From the NCBI GenBank assembly GCA_022839525.1, contig JALHET010000007.1, forward strand, positions 1-20,724: a DNA stretch of 20,724 bases, read 5' to 3'. Source of the DNA: Lentisphaerota bacterium (GTDB taxonomy: Bacteria; Verrucomicrobiota; Kiritimatiellia; RFP12; UBA1067). Numbering within the stretch: position 1 is the stretch's first letter; the number at the start of each line of letters is the position of its first letter. The notes under the pieces were generated by a model. That model worked only from the letters and a program-made list of their open reading frames with translations. It did not search any database and was not told the origin of the DNA. This document shows positions 1 to 6,353 of the stretch, piece after piece. The position numbers were made by a program, and so were the translations under genes.

Positions 1-665
1 AGCGCGTGGGATTGCTGGACGTAGACCTGCACGGCCCCAGCGTGCCGACCATGCTGGGCTTGGTGGGGTGCCGCATGGAAGGCGACGAGGACGGCATGTT
101 GCCGGTCGAGATCGGCGGGCTCAAGGTGCTGTCGACCGGATTCCTGCTGCAGAACGACGACGACCCTGTGATCTGGCGCGGCCCCATGAAAATGGGAGTG
201 ATCCGTCAGTTCATCGAAGATGTGGCGTGGGGCGATTTGGATCTGCTGGTGATCGACGTGCCGCCGGGCACCGGCGATGAGCCGCTCTCGATTTGTCAGC
301 TTATCCCAGATTTGGAGGGCGCGGTGATCGTCACCACGCCGCAAAAGGTGGCGGCTGCCGACGTGCGCAAATCGATCAACTTCTGCAACGAGGTGGGCGT
401 CAAGGTGCTTGGCGTGATCGAAAACATGAGCAGTTTTGCCTGCCCGAAATGCGGTGAGGTCACATCGATTTTGAGGGCGAACGGCGGACGCACGATGGCC
501 GAAGAGATGGGCGTGCCGTTCCTGGGCTCGATACCGATCGATCCGCTGGTCGCCGAGTCGGGCGATGCCGGTAAAGCCTTTGTGGAGTCGGCGGCGAGTT
601 CGCCTGCGGCCGGGGCGTTCCGTGAAATTGTGCGGGCGCTGGCGCTCGGTGAGAAAAGCGCGTGA
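1..665 (+). CDS. Mrp/NBP35-family Fe-S cluster carrier ATPase (5' truncated by window)
   Basis: This is a P-loop ATPase of the Mrp/ApbC/NBP35 family, cytoplasmic proteins that bind and transfer Fe-S clusters. The open frame already runs at the left edge (codons from base 3), so the true start and the deviant Walker A loop lie outside the window. The visible part opens with the family block [17 protein letters not shown]. It continues with a Walker-B-like block, [16 protein letters not shown], and the [13 protein letters not shown] segment whose CxxC (codons at 441 and 450) is the usual cluster-binding motif of the C-terminal half. The gene ends 19 bp before the next start on the same strand, so the two are probably cotranscribed. 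The GTG at base 6 is an internal Val codon in the family alignment, not a start. The family assignment is secure; the client proteins are unknown. Confidence 0.93.
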   Translation, partial: RVGLLDVDLHGPSVPTMLGLVGCRMEGDEDGMLPVEIGGLKVLSTGFLLQNDDDPVIWRGPMKMGVIRQFIEDVAWGDLDLLVIDVPPGTGDEPLSICQLIPDLEGAVIVTTPQKVAAADVRKSINFCNEVGVKVLGVIENMSSFACPKCGEVTSILRANGGRTMAEEMGVPFLGSIPIDPLVAESGDAGKAFVESAASSPAAGAFREIVRALALGEKSA

Positions 666-684
666 ATGACGGATGAGGTCGAGC

Positions 685-1146
685 ATGAAGAGAGACGAAG
701 CGATGGCTCTGTTCCGCGATGGCGCGAACTGCGCTCAAGCGGTCGTGTGTCCCTTTGCGAAAGAGTGCGGCCTGGATCATGAGCAGGCCATGAAGCTGGC
801 CTCGTCATTTGGCGGCGGCATGGGGCGGTTGCGGGAGGTTTGCGGCGCGGTATCGGGCATGTTCATGGTCGTCGGCCTCACGGAGGGCTATTGCGACCCG
901 ACAAGCAAGGCGGCGAAAGACCAGCATTACGCGCGGGTGCAAGCGCTTGCCGCCGCGTTTAAAGACAAGGCCGGATCGCTCATCTGCCGTGAACTGCTGG
1001 GCCTTCCCCCGGGAGCCGATGAACCCGTCTCGGATGCGCGGACCGACGCATACTACAAGAGCCGGCCCTGCGCCGAGCTTGTCGGCCTGGCCGCTCAGAT
1101 TCTTGAAAAGCGCTTGCGGGAGAGTGCCGAAAACGTCCAACGCTGA
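685..1146 (+). CDS. C_GCAxxG_C_C family putative redox protein
   Basis: This is a 153-residue cytoplasmic protein of the C_GCAxxG_C_C family, probable redox proteins named for their spaced cysteines; the biochemical role is not established. Visible conserved cysteines lie in GANCAQAV (Cys16), EVCGAVSGM (about Cys53), LICRELLG and RPCAELVG. A Gly-rich block (SFGGGMGRLREVCGAVSG) is typical. I chose ATG 685 over ATG 673 because GAGG at 675-678 is then correctly spaced as a ribosome binding site; the 673 start would overlap that site. The gene follows the Mrp gene by 19 bp, consistent with one transcript, and faces the CoA-disulfide reductase gene. It ends directly at an intergenic repeat whose first bases overlap the stop codon. 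Confidence 0.85.
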   Translation: MKRDEAMALFRDGANCAQAVVCPFAKECGLDHEQAMKLASSFGGGMGRLREVCGAVSGMFMVVGLTEGYCDPTSKAAKDQHYARVQALAAAFKDKAGSLICRELLGLPPGADEPVSDARTDAYYKSRPCAELVGLAAQILEKRLRESAENVQR

Positions 1147-1169
1147 ATGTTCAACTCTCAAAGCTCAAG
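1144..1169. repeat. Intergenic dispersed repeat, copy related to 5967-6006
   Basis: Read on the minus strand, this stretch contains the ordered blocks TTGAGC, TTGAGAGTT and AACATTCA. The same three blocks occur in the same order on the plus strand at 5967-6006, where about 8-9 extra bases separate them. It starts within the stop codon of the preceding gene. The element fills most of the 64-bp gap between two convergent genes. The relationship is visible by eye; copy number elsewhere in the genome cannot be judged. Confidence 0.55.
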
Positions 1170-1210
1170 TTATAGGCGGGGACGGAGAGGTAAGATTGCC
1201 GCGTATTCCC

Positions 1211-2869
1211 TTACTTGGCGGTGGCCATTCCGGCTGTTTGCTGATAGGTGATGTAGCCGCCGGTGAGGTCGCGGCAGTTAAAACCGTTCTGTGACAGTGT
1301 GCGGCAGGCCAGATAGCCGCGCAGTCCGGAGCGGCAGAACACGAGATATTCCTTGTCCTTGGAAAGCTCGCCCAGCCGGTCGCGCAGTTCATCGACCGGG
1401 ATGTTTTTCGAGTTGGGAATCGTTCCGGCTGACACCTCGTCCGGTGTGCGGACGTCGAGCAACACCTGATTCGCCGCCGGTTTGGTGACCTCTTCCACCT
1501 GACAGAGTTTCACATCACGGCGCAACGCATTGGCCGCGACGAAACCGGCGAAATTGACGGGGTCTTTGGCGGAGCCGAACGGCGGCGCGTAGGAAAGTTC
1601 GAGGTTTTCGAGGTCGAAAACGGTCAGCCCCACGCGGATGGCGACGGCGAAGACGTCGATGCGTTTGTCCACGCCGTCTCTGCCGACCGCCTGAGCGCCG
1701 AGCACTTTGCCGGATTGGGGGTCGAACAGCATTTTGATGCTGAGCGGTACGGCACCGGGGTAGTACGTCGCATGGCTGGAGGGATGGACGTACACTTTCT
1801 CAAACGCGATGCCCGCCCGTTTGGCCGCTTTTTCGCTGAGACCGGTCATGCCGATGGCCAGGCTGAAGACTTTGCAGATGGACGTACCCTGCGTGCCGTG
1901 ATAACGCGTGTCGCGCCCAAAAATGTTGTCGGCGGCGATGCGCCCCTGCCGGTTGGCGGGACCGGCCAGCGGGATGAGCGCAGGTTGCCGGGTCACAAAG
2001 TCGGTCACCTCCACGGCGTCGCCGATGGCATAAATGGACGGGTCGCTGGTCTGCATGCGGTCGTTGACCTGAATGCCGCCGCGCGGGCCGAGCGTCAGTC
2101 CCGCTGCTTGGGCGAGCGAGGTTTCGGGCTTGACGCCGATCGCGAGCACGGCGATGCCGGTCTCGAGCGTCTCGCCCGAGCTAAGGGTGAGAGTGAGCCC
2201 TTTCGCCGAATCCGTGAAGCCGGTGACAGAGGTGCCAAGGCGCAGGTCGACGCCGTTGAGGGTCAGTTCTTGATGGAGGAGTGAAACCATTTCGGGATCG
2301 GCCGGCCCCATCACCTGCGGAGCGAGTTCAATCAGCGCGGTCGCAATTTTGAGGCGGCACAGCGCCTCGGCCATTTCGAGGCCGATGTAGCCGCCGCCAA
2401 TCACTGTTGCGTGCTTTTTGCCTTCGAGCGCTTTGATGATGCGATCCATATCCTCCATGTTGCGGAGCGTGAGCACGTTCGCACTGTGGATGCCGGGAAC
2501 GGGCGGGCGGATCGGGGCTGCGCCGGGGCTCAGGATGAGCGCGTCGTAGCCCTCGCGATAGGTTTCGCCGCTTCCGAGGTTTTTGATTTCAACCGTTTTT
2601 CCCGCAGGGTCAATGGCAGTGACTTCATTGCGGGTCCGCACGTCGATACGGAAGCGGGCACGGAGGTTTTCGGGCGTGGTGACGAGCAGACGGTTGCGGT
2701 CGGCGATTTCGCCGCCGATGTGGTAGGGCAGGCCGCAGTTGGCGAACGAGACATGGGAGCCGCGCTCGATCAGGACGATTTCCGTCTTCTCGCTCAGCCT
2801 CCGCGCCCGCGTCGCCGCACTGGCGCCGCCAGCCACCCCGCCGATGATCACAAGTTTTTTCGTCTCCAT
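1211..2869 (-). CDS. CoA-disulfide/persulfide reductase with C-terminal rhodanese domain (CoADR-RHD)
   Basis: This is a 552-residue FAD- and NAD(P)H-dependent oxidoreductase of the CoA-disulfide reductase group, cytoplasmic, fused to a rhodanese domain. Family members reduce CoA disulfide, CoA persulfide or polysulfide. The FAD-binding GxxxGG fold is at residues 8-15 (IIGGVAGGAS). The single redox cysteine, Cys45, sits in SFANCGLPYHIGG. A second nucleotide fold, VIGGGYIGLEMAEAL, binds NAD(P)H, and AIGDAVE is the C-terminal FAD motif. The rhodanese domain (about 460-552) carries the active loop CRSGLR with Cys512. Start ATG 2869 is chosen over 2887 because GGAGG lies 4 bases upstream of it. 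A sigma70-like promoter is visible at 2919-2948. The gene converges on the C_GCAxxG_C_C gene. Substrate preference among CoA disulfide, CoA persulfide and polysulfide cannot be read from sequence. Confidence 0.92.
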   Translation of the reverse strand: METKKLVIIGGVAGGASAATRARRLSEKTEIVLIERGSHVSFANCGLPYHIGGEIADRNRLLVTTPENLRARFRIDVRTRNEVTAIDPAGKTVEIKNLGSGETYREGYDALILSPGAAPIRPPVPGIHSANVLTLRNMEDMDRIIKALEGKKHATVIGGGYIGLEMAEALCRLKIATALIELAPQVMGPADPEMVSLLHQELTLNGVDLRLGTSVTGFTDSAKGLTLTLSSGETLETGIAVLAIGVKPETSLAQAAGLTLGPRGGIQVNDRMQTSDPSIYAIGDAVEVTDFVTRQPALIPLAGPANRQGRIAADNIFGRDTRYHGTQGTSICKVFSLAIGMTGLSEKAAKRAGIAFEKVYVHPSSHATYYPGAVPLSIKMLFDPQSGKVLGAQAVGRDGVDKRIDVFAVAIRVGLTVFDLENLELSYAPPFGSAKDPVNFAGFVAANALRRDVKLCQVEEVTKPAANQVLLDVRTPDEVSAGTIPNSKNIPVDELRDRLGELSKDKEYLVFCRSGLRGYLACRTLSQNGFNCRDLTGGYITYQQTAGMATAK

Positions 2870-2918
2870 GTTTCCTCCACGCTCCATGAGCCTGATCCCG
2901 TTTGAAAATTGAAATATT

Positions 2919-2948
2919 ATAATAATATGATAATTGAGGCAATGTCAA
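2919..2948 (-). promoter_or_regulatory. Sigma70-like promoter for the CoADR-rhodanese gene
   Basis: On the minus strand a perfect TTGACA (2943-2948) is followed after 18 bp by TATTAT (2919-2924), within a locally AT-rich stretch that contrasts with the GC-rich surroundings. Transcription would start near 2912, giving a leader of roughly 40 bases before ATG 2869 with its GGAGG site. This is seen in the sequence only; activity is inferred. Confidence 0.6.
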
Positions 2949-2980
2949 AAAAACGGAAATTTTGGCAGGCGCAGGAATCA

Positions 2981-2995
2981 GCAACTAACAGTTGC
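2981..2995. promoter_or_regulatory. Perfect inverted repeat in divergent promoter region (possible operator)
   Basis: GCAACT-AAC-AGTTGC is a perfect 6-bp inverted repeat with a 3-bp centre. It lies between the divergent CoADR and Gfo/Idh/MocA genes and overlaps the weak plus-strand -35 candidate, a position suited to a dimeric regulator. A 15-bp palindrome can occur by chance, and the regulator is unknown. Confidence 0.35.
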
Positions 2996-3020
2996 AATAC
3001 CGGGGCAAGTGAATTAAACT
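2992..3020 (+). promoter_or_regulatory. Weak candidate promoter for the Gfo/Idh/MocA gene
   Basis: TTGCAA (2992-2997) and TAAACT (3015-3020) are separated by 17 bp and lie about 78 bp upstream of ATG 3098. Both hexamers are imperfect, and no better plus-strand pair was seen in 2870-3097. Confidence 0.3.
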
Positions 3021-3097
3021 TCTTTTCCATCAGGTTTTAAATTTGGGTTCCGACGGGCGGTCATATCGGTGGCCTTTTATTGGAGAGGAAAAGAATC

Positions 3098-4522
3098 ATG
3101 GCTCAATTCAATCGGCGCGATTTCATAAAGGGATCAACATGCGTGGCCGCATCGTTGGCTGCGGGAGGCTGCGGCACATTTACGGGGAGTCCGGAGTTTC
3201 CGGAAGTGGCGCGTGTGGCTCCCAAATTCCGCAAACCGGGCGAGAAGCTCAACATCGGCGTGATCGGCGTCGGCGGGAAGGGGTGGTCGGACTGGAACCC
3301 CATGTTCAAAATGGGGGAGAACATTGTGGCGTTGTGCGATGTGGACCGTAATCCGATCAACAAGGCCCTGGCCGAGTTGGAGAAAGCGGGGGTCAAACCC
3401 TCGCAGGTCAAGTGCTACAGCGATTACCGCAAGATGCTCGACGAGTGCAAAAATCTGGACGCGGTCACGGTCTCCACGCCTGACCACATGCATGCGCCCG
3501 CCGCGATCCGCGCGATGAAGATGGGGTGCCACGTGTTCGTCCAGAAACCGTTGGTGCGCACGGTTTGGGAAGCGCGGTATTTCGGGAAGGTCGCCCGTGA
3601 GTGCGGGGTGGTGACGCAGATGGGCAATCAGGGGAGCGCAAATAACGGGTTGCGCCGTAACGCCGAACTCCTGCAGTCGGGCGTCCTCGGCAAGGTGACG
3701 GAAGTGCATGTGTGGACGAACCGTCCTATTTGGCCGCAAGGCATTCCCCGTCCCGAAGGGATCGATCCGATCCCCGACACGCTCGACTGGGACAGTTGGC
3801 TGGGTACGGCAAAGGCGCGCCCGTTCAAGGCCGGCGTGTACCACACCTTCAAGTGGCGGGGGTTCTTCGATTTCGGCACGGGCGCGTTCGGCGACATGGC
3901 CTGCCACACGATGAACCTGCCGTTCCGCGGCCTGGAACTGGGCGCAGTGCTGTCGGCCGAATGCATCCGGATCGACGAGAAGAATACCGAGACCTATCCC
4001 AGCAAGAGCATTGTCAAAATGACCTACGCCGCCCGCTGGCCGCAGCCGCCTATCACGCTCTACTGGTATGACGGCAACATCAAGCCTTCAGCGGAGATCA
4101 TGCCGAAGGTTGTTACCACGTTGGGGCAGGTGCCGAACACCGGCTGCCTGATCATCGGCGACAAGGGTATGGTCTGCAGCACCAACGATTACGGCGCGGA
4201 CGGCTACATCGCCTTCAACGACGAGAAGAAAATGATGTCCATGTCCAAGCACGAGGCTCTGACCGAGCAGGCCATTCCCCCAAAATTCCGTCCGAACAAG
4301 GTCGGCCATTACGCCGAGTTTGTCAACGCCTGCAAAGGCGAGGATGTCTGTTTTGCGGATGTGGATCATTCGGTGCCGATGGTTGAGGGCATTCTTGTCG
4401 GAACCATCGCACAGCAGATCACCGGCAAACTGAAATGGAACAGTCGCAGGCTGGCGTTCGACAACAACGCCGCCGCGGACGCCTTGGTCAGGCCCTACAT
4501 CCGGCAGGGCTGGGAGTACTAG
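3098..4522 (+). CDS. Gfo/Idh/MocA-family oxidoreductase with Tat-type signal
   Basis: This is a 474-residue NAD(P)-dependent sugar or polyol oxidoreductase-like protein, probably exported. The N-terminus has a twin-arginine motif (NRRDFIKGS, Arg6-Arg7) followed by a short hydrophobic stretch. Cys25 in LAAGGC could be a lipobox cysteine, though the -3 residue is not canonical. The Rossmann fold begins at NIGVIGVGGKG (residues 52-62). The family Glu-Lys-Pro motif appears as VQKPL with Lys150. The C-terminal half has the FGTGAFGDMACHTMN block usual in Tat-exported members of the PVC group. Start ATG 3098 is preceded by GGAGAGG; the upstream TTG at 3080 would sit within that site. A hairpin terminator follows at 4549-4584, so this looks like a single-gene unit. 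The substrate is unknown; paralogues of this type are commonly many per genome in carbohydrate-degrading PVC bacteria. Confidence 0.93.
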   Translation: MAQFNRRDFIKGSTCVAASLAAGGCGTFTGSPEFPEVARVAPKFRKPGEKLNIGVIGVGGKGWSDWNPMFKMGENIVALCDVDRNPINKALAELEKAGVKPSQVKCYSDYRKMLDECKNLDAVTVSTPDHMHAPAAIRAMKMGCHVFVQKPLVRTVWEARYFGKVARECGVVTQMGNQGSANNGLRRNAELLQSGVLGKVTEVHVWTNRPIWPQGIPRPEGIDPIPDTLDWDSWLGTAKARPFKAGVYHTFKWRGFFDFGTGAFGDMACHTMNLPFRGLELGAVLSAECIRIDEKNTETYPSKSIVKMTYAARWPQPPITLYWYDGNIKPSAEIMPKVVTTLGQVPNTGCLIIGDKGMVCSTNDYGADGYIAFNDEKKMMSMSKHEALTEQAIPPKFRPNKVGHYAEFVNACKGEDVCFADVDHSVPMVEGILVGTIAQQITGKLKWNSRRLAFDNNAAADALVRPYIRQGWEY

Positions 4523-4548
4523 CCGCAGGGCGATGGGACTCGGGCAGG

Positions 4549-4584
4549 CCGCAGGGAGGGAGACTTTCCTGCGGTTTTGCTTTT
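4549..4584 (+). terminator. Rho-independent terminator after the Gfo/Idh/MocA gene
   Basis: CCGCAGG (4549-4555) pairs with CCTGCGG (4568-4574) around a 12-base loop, directly followed by TTTTGCTTTT. It lies 27 bp after the stop codon, which is the expected place and orientation. Confidence 0.8.
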
Positions 4585-4615
4585 AACTTGCCTGCTGTGC
4601 CGGGAGGGCGGTTTG

Positions 4616-4624
4616 TGGTACAAT
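4616..4624 (+). promoter_or_regulatory. Extended -10 promoter candidate for the RNA methyltransferase gene
   Basis: TGGTACAAT matches an extended -10 element (TG, one base, then TACAAT at 4619-4624). No good -35 hexamer lies at 16-18 bp. It follows the terminator and precedes ATG 4651 by 26 bp, leaving room for only a short leader. Confidence 0.4.
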
Positions 4625-4650
4625 GGCGGCGAACGTTCCGGCGGGATTTT

Positions 4651-5970
4651 ATGAACATCTGGAAAGACACATATCCGTTGATTGTTTCGTGCGCGCGCGG
4701 GTTAGTTCCGCAGACCTCGAAAGAGTTGGTCAACCTCGGGTTTAAGATCATCGACGCCACAGAAAACACGGTCGTGGTGCGTGGCGGGATGCGCGACATG
4801 ATGACCCTTAACCTGCAGCTCCGCACGGCTCACCGCGTATTGGTCCCGCTGTTGAGGACAGAGTGCCGGAACCTTCACGAATTCTACAACGACGTGGTGT
4901 CGATCGACTGGGAGAACCAGCTTGAGCCGGACGGTTATTTCACGGTGAACTCCGTGGTCCGCACCGCTACCATCCGGGACACGCGCATGCCGTCGCTCAA
5001 GGCCAAGGACGCGATCGTGGACCGGATGCGCCAACGGTGCGGGAGGCGTCCCGATTCGGGCAGCGAAATGTTTGGCGCGGCGGTTTTCATTTACTGGCAA
5101 GACACGGAGATGATCGTGTATCTCGACACCACGGGCGAACCGCTTTCGAAACGCGGCTACCGCAAGTTCCCGGGTGCCGCGCCAATGCAGGAGACGCTGG
5201 CGGCGGGGTGTGTCCTGGCTTCGGAGTGGGATGCGGCTTCGCCGTTCGTTGCCCCCATGTGCGGAAGCGGCACGCCTGCGATCGAGGCTGCGCTGCTGGC
5301 GATCAACCGCGCCCCGGGCAGTTTCAAAAGCCATTTCGGGTTCATGTCCCTGAAGGGGTACGGCCAGACGATTCCCGGCGAGCGCGCGGGCGTCAGCGTC
5401 CGGCAGCGCTTCGGCGCGTCACCCGAACAGATCTGGAAAGACAAGGTCGCCACGGCCCGCGAGCAGGAGCGCAGGCAGGGGCTGCCGCCCATCGTGGCCA
5501 CGGACATCGACCCCGAGACGGTCGAGACCGCACGCATGAACGCGATCGCGGCAGGCGTTTACGAATACATCACGTTTGACGAGTGCGATTTTGCGGCAAC
5601 CAAACTGCCTCCCCCGCCCGGCGTGATTTTCATGAACCCCGAGTATGGCGAGCGGCTGGGCGAGGGGAAGGATCTTGAGCCGCTTTACAGCCGCATCGGG
5701 GACTTCCTGAAACAAAAGTGTGCCGGATACACCGGGTGCGTTCTGACGGGAAACATGGAGATGTCGCGCAAGATCGGGTTGCGTTCGGCGCGCCGGATAC
5801 CCTTCTTCAATGGCCCCATCGAGTGCCGGATGCTCGTGTTCGATCTGTACGAGGGAAGCCAACGGAAAGAGGACATGAACACCGAACATCGAACGCAGAA
5901 CAAGAAAGTTGTCGATAAACCAGCCGTCTGCTGCTCGGGAATAAAGGAAGAGGGTAACATCTCAAATTGA
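4651..5970 (+). CDS. THUMP-domain class I SAM-dependent RNA methyltransferase (RlmL/Trm14-like)
   Basis: This is a 439-residue cytoplasmic methyltransferase related to the N-terminal module of RlmL and to Trm14/TrmN, likely acting on rRNA or tRNA guanine N2. An N-terminal ferredoxin-like/THUMP region covers roughly residues 1-160. The Rossmann methyltransferase domain follows, with motif I VAPMCGSGT (201-208) and motif IV NPEYGERL (329-336). Both differ from the common DPMCGSGT and NPPYGERL at one position (Asp to Ala, Pro to Glu). The start is ATG 4651, where family similarity begins; the frame is open further upstream but without family sequence. The normal domain appears to end near FDLYEGS. 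The last 31 residues (from Met409) are encoded by direct-repeat-like intergenic DNA, so the tail is probably not functional sequence. The exact target base is not readable. Confidence 0.87.
   Translation: MNIWKDTYPLIVSCARGLVPQTSKELVNLGFKIIDATENTVVVRGGMRDMMTLNLQLRTAHRVLVPLLRTECRNLHEFYNDVVSIDWENQLEPDGYFTVNSVVRTATIRDTRMPSLKAKDAIVDRMRQRCGRRPDSGSEMFGAAVFIYWQDTEMIVYLDTTGEPLSKRGYRKFPGAAPMQETLAAGCVLASEWDAASPFVAPMCGSGTPAIEAALLAINRAPGSFKSHFGFMSLKGYGQTIPGERAGVSVRQRFGASPEQIWKDKVATAREQERRQGLPPIVATDIDPETVETARMNAIAAGVYEYITFDECDFAATKLPPPPGVIFMNPEYGERLGEGKDLEPLYSRIGDFLKQKCAGYTGCVLTGNMEMSRKIGLRSARRIPFFNGPIECRMLVFDLYEGSQRKEDMNTEHRTQNKKVVDKPAVCCSGIKEEGNISN
5877..5908 (+). repeat. GAAC-rich direct-repeat tract within the end of the methyltransferase frame
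   Basis: Short imperfect units of the form GAACATCGAAC follow each other here (GAACACC, GAACATC, GAACGCA, GAACAAG). This type of spacer repeat is familiar from Kiritimatiellota and Verrucomicrobia genomes (recalled knowledge). It lies in frame in the methyltransferase gene and encodes MNTEHRTQNKK. Confidence 0.6.
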
Positions 5971-6006
5971 GCGTTGAACGTTGAGAGTTTAAACGCTCAA
6001 CATTCA
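5967..6006. repeat. Intergenic dispersed repeat with inverted arms
   Basis: TTGAGCGTT (5967-5975) and AACGCTCAA (5992-6000) are perfect 9-bp inverted arms around a 16-base loop. The blocks TTGAGC, TTGAGAGTT and AACATTCA are shared with the opposite-strand copy at 1144-1169. The element overlaps the stop codon of the methyltransferase (TGA 5968-5970). It could fold in RNA, but no T-tract follows, so I do not call it a terminator. Confidence 0.6.
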
Positions 6007-6035
6007 AGTTACTGAAAAGCATCAGAGGTTAGAGA

Positions 6036-6338
6036 ATGTTTGGTAATACAACCATGAAAACCGCAAAATCAAAGGTGGATAAAATCCGGTTGATGCTCTC
6101 AGAACTTTACCCTGGCCTTGAGATTGACGAGCTTCATGAAGCGGCGCTTGATCTGCACGACATCGAAATGTCTTCCCGGACAATAGCCCGCCAGATTCGC
6201 TCCTTACATTCAGAAAAACTGACAAAGGCGGATAAACGTGACAAGCTCTATACGATTGAGGCGGAATTGTTCAGTCATCTGATTCCGAACCATGCCTTGT
6301 CACTTGCGAAATTCTTTCGCAAAACCTTGAACGGATAA
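6036..6338 (+). CDS. Hypothetical 100-residue protein
   Basis: I do not recognise a family. The product is small, charged, and apparently all-helical and cytoplasmic, with no signal peptide, membrane segment or cysteines. The sequence reads as a genuine protein, with amphipathic stretches such as IDELHEAALDLHDIEM and RTIARQIRSLHSEKL. Start ATG 6036 has AGAGG suitably placed upstream; ATG 6054 is an alternative that removes six residues. Its codons are visibly more AT-rich than those of the kinase gene that starts 15 bp after its stop, and it follows repeat DNA, which suggests later insertion or weak expression. The tight spacing to the kinase gene suggests cotranscription. Confidence 0.6.
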   Translation: MFGNTTMKTAKSKVDKIRLMLSELYPGLEIDELHEAALDLHDIEMSSRTIARQIRSLHSEKLTKADKRDKLYTIEAELFSHLIPNHALSLAKFFRKTLNG

Positions 6339-6353
6339 ACAAAGAGGATCGAC

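Noticed and set aside
685..1146. Selenocysteine in the C_GCAxxG_C_C protein, as may occur in related redox families
   Set aside because: All family cysteine positions are ordinary Cys codons, and no in-frame TGA precedes the end.
4435..4650. Upstream extension of the RNA methyltransferase frame
   Set aside because: It overlaps the previous gene's end, the terminator and the promoter candidate; family similarity begins at ATG 4651.
5967..6000. Calling the 9-bp inverted repeat a Rho-independent terminator
   Set aside because: The stem is AT-moderate with a 16-base loop and no T-run follows on either strand.
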